From: Mycolicibacterium helvum
GTDB taxonomy: Bacteria; Actinomycetota; Actinomycetes; Mycobacteriales; Mycobacteriaceae
DNA: 64,000 nucleotides
Direction: 5' to 3'
NCBI RefSeq assembly: GCF_010731895.1
Contig: NZ_AP022596.1
Location: forward strand, 1,798,001-1,862,000
In this document: piece after piece, positions 9,730 through 18,278 of the stretch
Layout of the letters: each line of letters opens with the position of its first letter
Position numbering within the stretch: position 1 is the stretch's first letter
Program-made: the position numbers and the translations under genes
The notes under the pieces: generated by a model
Database searches by the model: none
The model's input: only the letters and a program-made list of their open reading frames with translations
What the model was told of the DNA's origin: nothing

Positions 9730-10151
9730 TCAGGCTGATCGCGCTGCTGGTGATGGCGCTGACCTTGGCCGGATGTGGCGGCATCAAGAAGCCCCCGGGA
9801 ACCACCACCATCGACGTCTCGTATGACGATCTGCTGAAGAAGAAGCAGATTCGCCTTGATATCCCGCTCGGCGTCGGTGACACCCTGCGGGTCAACCTGG
9901 CGTCCAACCCATCCACCGGTTACCAGTGGGACGCGCAGGCCCAGATCAGCGACCTAGGCGTGATCGCGCAACGCGATCACTACGACTCCGGGCCCTCCGG
10001 CGTCCATCTGCCGGGTTCCCCAGGGACGGCAACCTGGACCTTCCAAGCATTGGCGCTCGGGAATGCCACCGTCTCCACCAACTACGGCCAGCCGTGGCCT
10101 GGCGGGACCAAGAACGCGTGGACGTTCACCGCTGTGGTGACGGTTCGCTGA
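9726..10151 (+). CDS. Lipoprotein, chagasin-like cysteine protease inhibitor (I42 family)
   Basis: This 141-residue protein has a short signal ending in LAGC (lipobox, Cys near residue 17), so it should be anchored on the outer face of the membrane. The mature part has the three loops of the chagasin/I42 immunoglobulin-like inhibitor fold: NPSTGYQW (NPTTG loop), GTATWTFQALALG (GxxxWxF-type strand) and the QPWPGG loop, which replaces the usual RPW. Family members block papain-like cysteine proteases. Its start overlaps the SDR stop by 4 bases. The target here is unknown. Confidence 0.75.
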   Translation: MIRLIALLVMALTLAGCGGIKKPPGTTTIDVSYDDLLKKKQIRLDIPLGVGDTLRVNLASNPSTGYQWDAQAQISDLGVIAQRDHYDSGPSGVHLPGSPGTATWTFQALALGNATVSTNYGQPWPGGTKNAWTFTAVVTVR

Positions 10152-10157
10152 TCCCCG

Positions 10158-11897
10158 CTAGGGGCGCATCACGTAGGCGCCGTCGTAGGCTCGCACTTGC
10201 TGCCACACCCGGTCGAAGCGGTCGGTGTCGGTCGCCGGTTTGCGCACTGCCGCCAGCGCCCATTCCTGTTGAGCCGGAGTCGAACTTGCCTTCCCGTGCA
10301 GAGCCACCGCGTAGCCGGAGAAGTCCCTGACCGCAATATCGAAGATCTGGTCGATGACGTCGCTGTCGACTCCACGCAATTCGGCCTGTTCAAGGATCAG
10401 CTGACCGTAGACGACCAGAGTGAACAAGTGCCCGACGACGAGCATGAAGTCGAGGTCACGCTGCTGCTCGGCATCGGGCGCCGCGGTGGACAACAACGCC
10501 TGAAGGGCTCGCACCTGTTCGGCGAATCGTGCGACATTCGGTATCCCCGAAGCCTTCTCGAATACCGGAACCCAATCGGCGAATTGCACTTTCGAAGCGC
10601 CCTTGGCCGGGCCCTGCGCCCAGAAGAACACATCGTCGCCCGGGTCGTCACGGGTCCCCACCTCAGGATAGGAACCCGGGTTGAACAGGAAATTCGGCAT
10701 GAACTTCAGGATCTGCGCCACGTTGACGTGCACGGTGCCCTCTAGCCGGGGCAGGGCGCCGATCAGATCCTTGACCTCGGCGAAGTAGGTATTACGTTCG
10801 AAGCCCTTGGCGGCCAGGACATCCCATAGCAGTCTGACGACAGTCTCGCCCTCCGAAGTCACCTTGGCCTTGGTCACCGGGTTGAACAGCAGATAGCGAC
10901 GATCGTCGAGGCTGGCACTGCGGAAGTAGTCGATCGCGCGGTCGCTGAACAGTTTCATCGCGATCAGCCTCGCGTAGGCGTCGACGAAGCTGGCCCGCAC
11001 ATGCGGGAAATCGGTGACCGGATTGCCGTAAAGGATGCGGTTGTTGGCATGGGTGATCGCCTCGTAGAACGCGTGCTCGCACATCCCGATCGAGGCGGTG
11101 CACAGGTTGAACTTGCCGACGTTCACCGTGTTGAGTGCCGCCGAGAACGCCTCGGGTCCGGTGCACAGGATGTCCTCCTCATGCACCGGATAGTCTTGCA
11201 GCGCAAAGTTACTCACAAACATCTGACCGTGTACGACGTTGCCGATCAACTGGTAATCAGGATGCGCACTGTCAGCGACGAACCATACGTAACCGTCCGG
11301 GCCCTCAACGTCGGCCCGCCGGGAGAACACCGACACCATGCCGGCCACGTTGCCGTTGCCGATGTAGTACTTCTGGCCCGTCGCACGAAAAACGACGCCG
11401 TCGTCGTCGCCCTCGGTGGGTGTCAGGACCATGTCGGTGTTGTAAATGTCGGCGCCGTGCTCGCGTTCGGAGAGCGCAAAGGCCATCACTCCGCCCGCTT
11501 CGAGCTGCTCGGCGGCGCGTTGTTTGGCCTTGACGTTGTCGCTCTGCCAGATCGGGCCCAGCCCGAGGATGGTGACCTGTTCGGCGTACCAGTACGCCAG
11601 CCCGTAGAAGCCGAGGATCTCGCTGAGCGCGGCGTTGCGGGAGGTGTCCCAGCGTTTGTTGTCGTCGCCGAGGCCGAATTCCGACGGAGTGAGGAAGGTG
11701 GCGAAGATCCGCTCCCGCTTGATGAAATCCAGGAAGTCCGACACCCACTCCGCGTCGGCATCGTCTTGCAGCAGCCGTGTCTTGCCGCGCTCCTCAAACC
11801 AATCGATCAGGGCCCGCAGCTGACGCCGGGTGGCGGGATCGAATTGTCGCGGGTCATAGGTGTTGGGGTTGAACAACTGCCCGCCGGTGCTCGTCAT
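10158..11897 (-). CDS. Acyl-CoA dehydrogenase family protein
   Basis: The protein has 579 residues from the ATG at 11897 (MTSTGGQLFNPNTYD), preceded on its strand by GAAGGG. The 32-residue longer open frame reaches into the divergent gene and was rejected. Fold features are an N-terminal helical domain, a middle beta domain with FALSEREHGADIYNTDM (flavin/substrate-contact region) and YYIGNGNVAGMVSVF, and a helical C-terminal domain. Such enzymes oxidise acyl-CoA at the alpha-beta position with FAD and pass electrons to EtfBA; the membrane-side EtfD is encoded at 28.7 kb. It is longer than the usual ~380-residue enzymes. The exact chain specificity is unknown. Confidence 0.8.
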   Translation of the reverse strand: MTSTGGQLFNPNTYDPRQFDPATRRQLRALIDWFEERGKTRLLQDDADAEWVSDFLDFIKRERIFATFLTPSEFGLGDDNKRWDTSRNAALSEILGFYGLAYWYAEQVTILGLGPIWQSDNVKAKQRAAEQLEAGGVMAFALSEREHGADIYNTDMVLTPTEGDDDGVVFRATGQKYYIGNGNVAGMVSVFSRRADVEGPDGYVWFVADSAHPDYQLIGNVVHGQMFVSNFALQDYPVHEEDILCTGPEAFSAALNTVNVGKFNLCTASIGMCEHAFYEAITHANNRILYGNPVTDFPHVRASFVDAYARLIAMKLFSDRAIDYFRSASLDDRRYLLFNPVTKAKVTSEGETVVRLLWDVLAAKGFERNTYFAEVKDLIGALPRLEGTVHVNVAQILKFMPNFLFNPGSYPEVGTRDDPGDDVFFWAQGPAKGASKVQFADWVPVFEKASGIPNVARFAEQVRALQALLSTAAPDAEQQRDLDFMLVVGHLFTLVVYGQLILEQAELRGVDSDVIDQIFDIAVRDFSGYAVALHGKASSTPAQQEWALAAVRKPATDTDRFDRVWQQVRAYDGAYVMRP

Positions 11898-12035
11898 GGC
11901 GTGCCCTTCCGTCATCGAAGCGTCGAATCTAGCGCGATCGCCGTCGCCGGATTGGCGGTTCACGGGATGCGGGTCTGAAGCGTGCCCTGTCAAGGTGAAT
12001 TGCTAGAACCAGCCACTGCGGTACGTTTGCTGGCT

Positions 12036-14243
12036 GTGGGGATTTCGCTGACTGATCTGGAGGCGTGGGATCCAGGATCGCTTCGCGCGGTGGCCACGGC
12101 CGCGACTGGTCGAGCGAATCAGGTGCGCGATGTCGCCCACAATCAGCAAGACATCATCACCAAGCTGGTGTGGGAGGGAAATTCGTTCGAGCAGGCCTCA
12201 ACCATGGCGATGGCGATCAGCAACACGATGCTTGCCCATGCCGATGAGTGCGACCAGGCGGCCCGCGATGTCTCGTCGGCAGCCTCAGAGGTCGAGTCCA
12301 TCAAATCGGAGTGGTCGCGGATCCAGCACATGGCCGACCACTGGGGCATCGTGATCGACACTGCTACCGGCGAAATGCACTACATCATCCCCGACGATCC
12401 GGAAGAACGAGCCGAGGTCGAACGTCACGTCCAGATCGTGCATGACGCGATCGTGGACCTGCTGCGACGGGCCGACTCCACCGATCAGCATCTGGCCGCG
12501 GCGGTGAACAACGCGATCTCCGAGACTGCCGACGGCATCGGCAACGATCCCAACGTTTCGCCCGAAGTCGCCAAGGAGACCGTCGCCAAGGCACTGGCCG
12601 GTGACCAGGGCGCCGCCGCGGAGGTGAAGGCGGTGTTGGGCTCCATCAATGAGGGCCAGCGGGCCGGAACGGAACCACTGACACCGACGCAGGCATCGAT
12701 CCTGAGTCAGATGCAAGCGCAGCAGGCCGGTATGTCGACGGACGCGCTCGGGGCGGCTGAGCAGAACATGGGCGACGCGAAGTCTGCCATGGGCGACTCA
12801 TGGCAACTCATGAGTAATCCCAATATCCACTTCCCGAAGACCGATCCGGGCGGGGTCGCGAACCCGAACAATATGACCAGCGGCGGGATGAGCCAGCTGC
12901 CCCGCAGTGTGCAGGGCGTATTGCAGTCCAAGGGCATGTCGCAACTCGGCGAGATGACCAAGGTGACCGACATTGTCAAGGACGGCAACGCCGGGCTGCG
13001 GCAGGGCGGCACGGCACTGGATCGCGGCATGCTCAACAAGGCGACGGAGATGATGAATTCGCCGACATTCCACGGTACGCCGGTGGGCGGAAAGGGCGGC
13101 TATTCCGGGATCGCGGGCGACGGCGTTCCGGTGGCGAACGGCGTCCTGGCGACGGCGGGACAAGATCATCAAGCGGTTCATGACATCGTCCGCGACTCGG
13201 CGTACTCGGACAATTTCATGAAGGGCGCGCTTGGCACCGACTGGGGTGACAATGGCAAGGCGGTCGGCGACATGTTCGGCTGGACCGGTGACGCAGCCAA
13301 CGGGCCGGACGCCAAGGTGGCGGCCGAGACGGCGTCGGCGTACGGAGCGTATGTCGGCGATCCCAAGCATGACTTCTTGCACATGCCTGGTAATCAGACG
13401 CTCGGTGAGTTGAATCCCGAAGCGGTGCGCGGGCTTTCGCACGGGCTTGCGCCCTACATTCCGGACATCGCTGAGGCGTCGGCCGGCCGCCACCAGGGGT
13501 TCGGTCTGTTGGACACCGATGAGACGAACATGCCTGTGGCAAAAAACATCTTCTCTGTGCTCAGCACCGACAAGGCGGCGTCGGATTACTTCAACGGCGC
13601 AGCCGGCCGCGACATCATGCAGGCACAACTCGACTATGCCAACGACTACAAGAACGGGGTCGACATGGCAAGCAACAATCATCGACTGTACGACTCGATG
13701 ACCATGCAAGGCTTGGTCGATTCCGGAATCCACAACGCCACCGGCGCGTCGCATATCAACGAAGAAGCGATGGCTACTGCAGCGTACGAAGCGAAGAAGT
13801 CCGCGTATGAATTCGGCTTCGCCGGACTAGATGCCGCTGGGGTTCCGGGTACGGACCTTGTTTCGCAAGCGTTCGAAGATGCCCTTCTTGGCGATCCGCC
13901 CAAAACAAAAGGCTGGGATACACACTCGTTGCCCAACCTCGACCTTGGACAGGGCGAGAATCAGGTACTCAATGCTCTGGCACGAGCCGGCGTGCCCATA
14001 CAAGGACTGGATGATCAATTCCTGGCTCCACCCGATCCCAATCATCCCGAGGCACCCCGCCGCATACTCTCGGCAGAGGAGTACGCCGCAAACAGGAGCG
14101 GAACGATTTCGGGCGGCGAGTACAACGATGCGATCCGACGGGCCCTGATCGCGACAACCGGTCGCGACCTCTATCACGATATCGACGTGCAGATGTCCAG
14201 CCGCTACAACGCCGTCACCGAAACGACGCAGCCACCGCAATGA
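12036..14243 (+). CDS. Long ESX-type (WXG-like N-terminus) secreted-protein candidate
   Basis: The protein has 735 residues from the GTG at 12036 (VGISLTDLEAWDPGSLRAV); the open frame extends to 11982 and no strong ribosome site decides the start. Residues 1-120 are helical with a W-E-G turn at 46-48, like the helix-turn-helix of WXG100/ESX substrates and of the mycobacterial proteins starting LxDVExWDP. The rest is polar, glycine/asparagine-rich and of unknown fold, possibly an effector body. There is no signal peptide. The lipoprotein gene overlaps its stop by 4 bases, and an EspC-like gene faces it. A type VII secreted effector or surface protein is the best inference. Confidence 0.6.
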   Translation: MGISLTDLEAWDPGSLRAVATAATGRANQVRDVAHNQQDIITKLVWEGNSFEQASTMAMAISNTMLAHADECDQAARDVSSAASEVESIKSEWSRIQHMADHWGIVIDTATGEMHYIIPDDPEERAEVERHVQIVHDAIVDLLRRADSTDQHLAAAVNNAISETADGIGNDPNVSPEVAKETVAKALAGDQGAAAEVKAVLGSINEGQRAGTEPLTPTQASILSQMQAQQAGMSTDALGAAEQNMGDAKSAMGDSWQLMSNPNIHFPKTDPGGVANPNNMTSGGMSQLPRSVQGVLQSKGMSQLGEMTKVTDIVKDGNAGLRQGGTALDRGMLNKATEMMNSPTFHGTPVGGKGGYSGIAGDGVPVANGVLATAGQDHQAVHDIVRDSAYSDNFMKGALGTDWGDNGKAVGDMFGWTGDAANGPDAKVAAETASAYGAYVGDPKHDFLHMPGNQTLGELNPEAVRGLSHGLAPYIPDIAEASAGRHQGFGLLDTDETNMPVAKNIFSVLSTDKAASDYFNGAAGRDIMQAQLDYANDYKNGVDMASNNHRLYDSMTMQGLVDSGIHNATGASHINEEAMATAAYEAKKSAYEFGFAGLDAAGVPGTDLVSQAFEDALLGDPPKTKGWDTHSLPNLDLGQGENQVLNALARAGVPIQGLDDQFLAPPDPNHPEAPRRILSAEEYAANRSGTISGGEYNDAIRRALIATTGRDLYHDIDVQMSSRYNAVTETTQPPQ

Positions 14244-15067
14244 GACGCCCGGAGATTCATCGACTGACCGCACTCGTCGCTGTCACAGCGACGGTCCTCT
14301 GCGGCTGCGACAACACAACTGTCGGCCAGTCGCCCAAACAGCCTGAACGCTGGCCCGCGATACTCGCGGATTCCACTTTTGTTTGGAGCGCCGAGCCTGG
14401 AATTGACCTTCTCACACAACCAATCGTGGCTGTGCGCGCGTACTCCGAGTCGCTAGTGCTCGCCGAAATCACAGGCAGCAATGACTACCTCTATCCGGGG
14501 TTCGACCACGCGGTAAAGAGTGAAAAGCCGGCGGACTACTCCCACTACAGCCTGCATCTCTGGCCCGAGCTCAGCTACCCGAAGAAAGATCCTGAAGTAG
14601 GGTCGAGCCGCCAACACGTTCTCCGAGTGGCGCAGGACGGCCAAGATGTGTCGGTGGTGATGTGCACTTGGGACTGGGGCCTTGCCGTGGAAAAGCCAAG
14701 CGGTCTGTACGCGACACTAGGATCATGGCGACCCCCGAGTGCTGACATCGGTGTCCAGCTGCTGCGTCTTGAGGCACCCGCAGGCAGCCCGGTACCCGAT
14801 ATGCCGCCTCAGAACGGGCCGTCCCGATACCCGTCGACCGACGTATTCGGGCAGTGGCGCATCGTAGGACGTCTCTCACGGTCAGCTCCGTCGGACACCC
14901 TCGGCCCCGGGACACAGTGGCCCGAGTATCACCAAGACCTCGACGCCTGCCAGGCGCTCGCCCCCGATACCGTGGAACGCCGTGAGTACCTCACCACTGG
15001 CGAACATCCCAAATCAGACTTCCCCACCCTACCCAGCGTCCCGGGCTGGCCGGTCGAAACCCAGTAG
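14240..15067 (+). CDS. Putative lipoprotein coupled to the ESX-type protein
   Basis: This 275-residue protein has an N-terminal signal MRRPEIHRLTALVAVTATVL ending in a lipobox-like L-C-G-C (Cys23). The mature region is mixed alpha/beta with tryptophan-rich stretches; no family was recognised. The 4-base ATGA overlap with the upstream gene indicates translational coupling, as seen for effector/immunity or effector/chaperone pairs. An immunity or tethering role is only a hypothesis. It is convergent with the small EspC-like gene, whose stop lies 4 bases away. Confidence 0.55.
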   Translation: MRRPEIHRLTALVAVTATVLCGCDNTTVGQSPKQPERWPAILADSTFVWSAEPGIDLLTQPIVAVRAYSESLVLAEITGSNDYLYPGFDHAVKSEKPADYSHYSLHLWPELSYPKKDPEVGSSRQHVLRVAQDGQDVSVVMCTWDWGLAVEKPSGLYATLGSWRPPSADIGVQLLRLEAPAGSPVPDMPPQNGPSRYPSTDVFGQWRIVGRLSRSAPSDTLGPGTQWPEYHQDLDACQALAPDTVERREYLTTGEHPKSDFPTLPSVPGWPVETQ

Positions 15068-15070
15068 CGA

Positions 15071-15394
15071 CTACATGGTGGAGGCGTCGGCCTGTTCGCC
15101 CACAGCCGTCAGCTTCTGCGAATTGCGCTCTTCCATGTAGCTGAACATCTTTGCACTGGTGTCCATGCTCGTCGCCTGGTGATCCAACGCCGCAGTGTGC
15201 TTGCCCGCCAACGCATTCCAGTGATCGGTCAACGACGACAGCGCTTGCGCAGAGAATCCCACCCAGCCGCTCTGCGCCCCGGTGACAGCACTCACCGACT
15301 GGCCGTGAGCCGCCGCCAACGCGGTCGACTGCTCGGCAACCTTAGAACTCCCGGCCGCCAACCCCTCGATGTCCACTTTCAGCACGCCACCCAT
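15071..15394 (-). CDS. EspC/WXG100-like ESX secretion-associated protein
   Basis: This 107-residue helical protein begins MGGVLKVDIEGLAAGS, carries the turn GWVGFSAQAL (W-x-G near residue 44) between two long amphipathic helices, and has no signal peptide. This matches the EspC/DUF2580-type WXG100 proteins exported through type VII systems. The usual C-terminal YxxxD/E signal is not clean: the tail reads FSYMEERNSQKL, where F-x-x-x-E fits but Tyr is followed by Arg at +4. No secretion machinery is encoded in the window, so an ESX system elsewhere would be needed. Confidence 0.65.
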   Translation of the reverse strand: MGGVLKVDIEGLAAGSSKVAEQSTALAAAHGQSVSAVTGAQSGWVGFSAQALSSLTDHWNALAGKHTAALDHQATSMDTSAKMFSYMEERNSQKLTAVGEQADASTM

Positions 15395-15514
15395 CGCCCC
15401 AGGCTATCCCCGACCCTTCGCGTTTTCACTTCATAGCCGAGACGACCCCGCGAGTCACTCCAGTCCCCTCCGTCACTGAATGCGTACCCTGACATTCGAC
15501 GGCAGGAGTTCGGC

Positions 15515-16087
15515 GTGCGGATATCCAACGGCATGAGGGCCGGTGTGGCGGTGGTGTGGCTGGTGGCCGCCGGCGCCGCGGCCGCCGGATGCAGCACCAC
15601 CACCGACGGCGCGGCCAGGTGCCCCGGCGGCTGTGGGCCCGGTGGCGAACCGAGCTTTCCGACCAGCAGGCCGACCGTCGCACCACCATCGTCGGCCACC
15701 CCAACGCCCATCCCGACGCCCACCCAGACGCCGCCGTTTGGTGGCGGCCAGACGCTGGCGCCCAGCGACACCGGCTATGTCTACATCGAAACCAAGTCGG
15801 GCCTGACCCGCTGCCAGATCAACGCCCAGACGGTCGGCTGCGAATCGGACTTCAGCAATCCGCCCGCCGTCAACGGCGAACCGGCCAATGGTGTCGAGGT
15901 GACGGCCACTGGCAGTGTGCGCTGGATCGCCGGCAATCTCGGCGACATCCCGACCACCCCGCTCGATTACGCGATCTATCACGCAGTCGGCTGGACCATC
16001 GACGCCAGCTCCGACGGAACCCGGTTCACCAACGACGGCACCAGCCACGGGATGTTCATCAGTACCGAAGGGGTCAAGATTTTCTAA
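15515..16087 (+). CDS. lpqJ: Lipoprotein, LpqJ-like
   Basis: The protein has 190 residues from the GTG at 15515, which has AGGAG about 8 bases upstream; an ATG at 15533 is an alternative. The signal ends in AAAAGC, giving a lipid-anchored cysteine. A proline/threonine-rich linker leads to a compact domain with GYVYIETKSGLTRCQIN, QTVGCESDF and GVEVTATGSVRWI, including paired cysteines. Length and position beside iniC agree with M. tuberculosis LpqJ (Rv0344c, from memory). The function is unknown. An F420-type oxidoreductase starts 11 bases downstream. Confidence 0.6.
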   Translation: MRISNGMRAGVAVVWLVAAGAAAAGCSTTTDGAARCPGGCGPGGEPSFPTSRPTVAPPSSATPTPIPTPTQTPPFGGGQTLAPSDTGYVYIETKSGLTRCQINAQTVGCESDFSNPPAVNGEPANGVEVTATGSVRWIAGNLGDIPTTPLDYAIYHAVGWTIDASSDGTRFTNDGTSHGMFISTEGVKIF

Positions 16088-16097
16088 GCTGGTTCCC

Positions 16098-17030
16098 ATG
16101 GACTTCCGTGTCTTCGTCGAACCCCAGCAGGGCGCCAGCTACGCCGACCAGCTCGCGGTGGCTCAAGCCGCCGAATCCCTCGGCTATTCCGCATTTTTCC
16201 GCTCCGACCACTATGTCGCGATGAGCGGCGACGGGCTGCCCGGGCCCACCGACTCCTGGGTGACACTGGCCGGCATCGCTCGCGAGACGTCGACGATCCG
16301 GCTCGGCACGCTGGTGACGTCGGCGACATTCCGCTATCCGGGGCCGCTGGCGATCTCGGTGGCGCAGGTGGACGCGATGAGCTCCGGCCGGGTCGACTTC
16401 GGGATCGGGGCGGGCTGGTTCGACGAAGAACACCTGGCCTACGCGATCCCGTTCCCGCCGCTGGGCGAGCGGTTCGACCGGCTGCACGAGCAGCTCGACA
16501 TCATCACCGGGCTGTGGACCACACCGACGGGCCAGACCTTCGACTACGACGGCACGCACTACACCGTCAAGGACTCCCCCGCACTGCCCAAGCCGGTGCA
16601 AGATCCCCATCCGCCGATCATCATCGGCGGCAGCGGCGCCAAGCGCACCCCGGCGCTGGCCGCGCAGTTCGCCGACGAGTACAACCTCGCCTTCCCGAAG
16701 CTGGACTTCGTCGAACCCCAGATCGGCAGGGTCCGCGCCGCACTGCAGGCGGCCGGCCGCGAGTCTGAGGACTTCGTCTACTCGGCGGCATTCGTGGTCT
16801 GCGCCGGCCGCAACGACGCCGAGATCAGCCGCCGGGCGCAGGCGATTTCGCGCGAGGTCGACGAGCTGCGTACCAACACTCCGCTGGTCGGCACGCCCGC
16901 CGAAATCGTCGATCAGCTAGGGCCTTTCATCGAAGCAGGCGTGCAGCGGGTGTACCTCCAACTGCTCGATATGTCCGACCTCGACCACGTGGAATTGTTC
17001 GCCACCGAGGTTGTCCGCCAGCTCGCCTGA
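16098..17030 (+). CDS. F420-dependent LLM class oxidoreductase
   Basis: The protein has 310 residues from the ATG at 16098 (MDFRVFVEPQQGASYADQL). The longer open frame reaching into the lipoprotein gene is not a plausible start. Luciferase-like TIM-barrel features are AAESLGYSAFFRSDHYV, VTSATFRYPGPLAISVAQVD, SGRVDFGIGAGWF and HPPIIIGGSGAKRTPALAAQ. These fit actinobacterial enzymes that use reduced F420 for hydride transfer. The substrate is unknown. It is 11 bases downstream of the LpqJ-like gene and probably co-transcribed with it. Confidence 0.85.
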   Translation: MDFRVFVEPQQGASYADQLAVAQAAESLGYSAFFRSDHYVAMSGDGLPGPTDSWVTLAGIARETSTIRLGTLVTSATFRYPGPLAISVAQVDAMSSGRVDFGIGAGWFDEEHLAYAIPFPPLGERFDRLHEQLDIITGLWTTPTGQTFDYDGTHYTVKDSPALPKPVQDPHPPIIIGGSGAKRTPALAAQFADEYNLAFPKLDFVEPQIGRVRAALQAAGRESEDFVYSAAFVVCAGRNDAEISRRAQAISREVDELRTNTPLVGTPAEIVDQLGPFIEAGVQRVYLQLLDMSDLDHVELFATEVVRQLA

Positions 17031-17078
17031 TTGCGGAATGCTGCTTCTGCCCTGGCAAGGCATTTAGCATTGGTAGCC

Positions 17079-17660
17079 ATGGGCAAGCAGGACCCCGCCG
17101 GGGACACCGATGAGGCGGTCACGCCCGTCGCCTACGGGGATCCGTTCGGCCCCTATCCTGAGGCGCCGTATCCGGGGTCGGTCCAGGACCCGGCGACCGA
17201 CCCGGCCCTGCCGGTGATCACCGTCGACGAAGGTTTCGACCCATTCGCTCCCGACGCGTTCTGGTTCCCGGAACGGCCCTGGTATCGCAAGAACCAGGCG
17301 ACGCTAGCGATGGGCGCCATCGGCGCGGCGGTCGTCGCGATCGTGGTAGCGGCGGCGCTGCTGGTGTCGCTGGATTCAGGTGATTCCGAGCGTTCCAAGA
17401 ACACCCCCTCAGCGACCGTGACCAGCGAGCCAACGACCACCGGCTTGACCAGCTCGCAACCCTCCGAGCCGCCGCCCCCACCACCGCCACCACCGGAGAC
17501 CCCGCCGTCGGAACAGCCCCAGAGCACCTGGCGTCCGCAATATCCGCAGCGCAACGGCGGCGACCGGCCCAACGTGACGACGCCGCAGACCAGGCCGCCG
17601 CAGATCAGCGTGCGTCCCACCCATCGCCCGGCGTTCCCCAACCAGCCCGGCGGGGGCTGA
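17079..17660 (+). CDS. Single-pass membrane protein with PWYR motif and proline-rich outer tail (I)
   Basis: The protein has 193 residues from the ATG at 17079. The acidic cytoplasmic N-terminus of ~65 residues ends in ERPWYRKNQATL, directly before one membrane helix (AMGAIGAAVVAIVVAAALLV). The remaining ~100 residues are outside and consist of Thr/Ser/Pro-rich sequence, with a run of nine prolines and an arginine-containing end. No enzymatic domain is visible. The P-W-Y-R membrane-proximal motif recurs in three other proteins of this region (17679, 19819 and 24143), suggesting a shared partner. The function is unknown. Confidence 0.6.
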   Translation: MGKQDPAGDTDEAVTPVAYGDPFGPYPEAPYPGSVQDPATDPALPVITVDEGFDPFAPDAFWFPERPWYRKNQATLAMGAIGAAVVAIVVAAALLVSLDSGDSERSKNTPSATVTSEPTTTGLTSSQPSEPPPPPPPPPETPPSEQPQSTWRPQYPQRNGGDRPNVTTPQTRPPQISVRPTHRPAFPNQPGGG

Positions 17661-17678
17661 CGGTTACTATCGGAACCC

Positions 17679-18278
17679 GTGGCACGTGACGGTTCCGACG
17701 ACCCAAACTATTCCGACAGCGATCCGACGCAGTACGCGAATTATGGCGGTACCGGCGGCGAGGCCTACAGCGAGTACACGCAGGCCGGATACACGGCGTC
17801 GACCGGCTACGGCGATCACGCACCGCCGCCGCCCGAACCCACCCCGTGGTATCGCAAGCCGGCCGCGCTGGTCGGTCTTGGGGTGCTGACCGCGGTCGTT
17901 CTGGCCCTTCTCGTCTACGCGATCGTGAAGTTCACCGGTAGCGGTGGCTCAAGTCCGGCGATTACGACGACGACGTCACCGACGACGTCCAGCACCGGCG
18001 GTTCCGCCCCAGCGACCACGGCAACAGTCGCCCCGGGGCCCGGTGCCACGCAGACAGTGACCGAGTCCCCGACGGCGACGACCACCCCTTCTGCGACACC
18101 GACCACCACGACGACAACAGAGCCGGTCACGACGACCACGACCACCGAGGCCCCGACGACCAGCACAAGTACGAGTACCAGCGCGAGCACTTCGGTGAGC
18201 ACGGTGACGGAGACCGTCACCACGCGGGAGCGGATCCTGCCGACGTTGCCGTTCCCGCGCCCTAACGGCGGTCAGTAG
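17679..18278 (+). CDS. Single-pass membrane protein with PWYR motif and threonine-rich outer tail (II)
   Basis: This 199-residue protein starts at the GTG at 17679, 18 bases after the preceding gene. The N-terminus is Tyr/Gly/Ser-rich with acidic residues (about residues 1-52), then PTPWYRKPAALVGLG leads into one membrane helix. The outer tail is almost entirely Thr/Ser/Pro/Ala and ends RERILPTLPFPRPNGGQ. Architecture and motif match the genes at 17079 and 19819. The Thr-rich stretch could be O-mannosylated, which is inference. The last 17 bases overlap the 3' end of iniC on the other strand. Confidence 0.6.
   Translation: MARDGSDDPNYSDSDPTQYANYGGTGGEAYSEYTQAGYTASTGYGDHAPPPPEPTPWYRKPAALVGLGVLTAVVLALLVYAIVKFTGSGGSSPAITTTTSPTTSSTGGSAPATTATVAPGPGATQTVTESPTATTTPSATPTTTTTTEPVTTTTTTEAPTTSTSTSTSASTSVSTVTETVTTRERILPTLPFPRPNGGQ

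Noticed and set aside
12707..13754. Minus-strand frames opposite the long ESX-type protein
   Set aside because: His/Arg-rich antisense composition with no start signals; the plus-strand frame is continuous and coupled to the lipoprotein.
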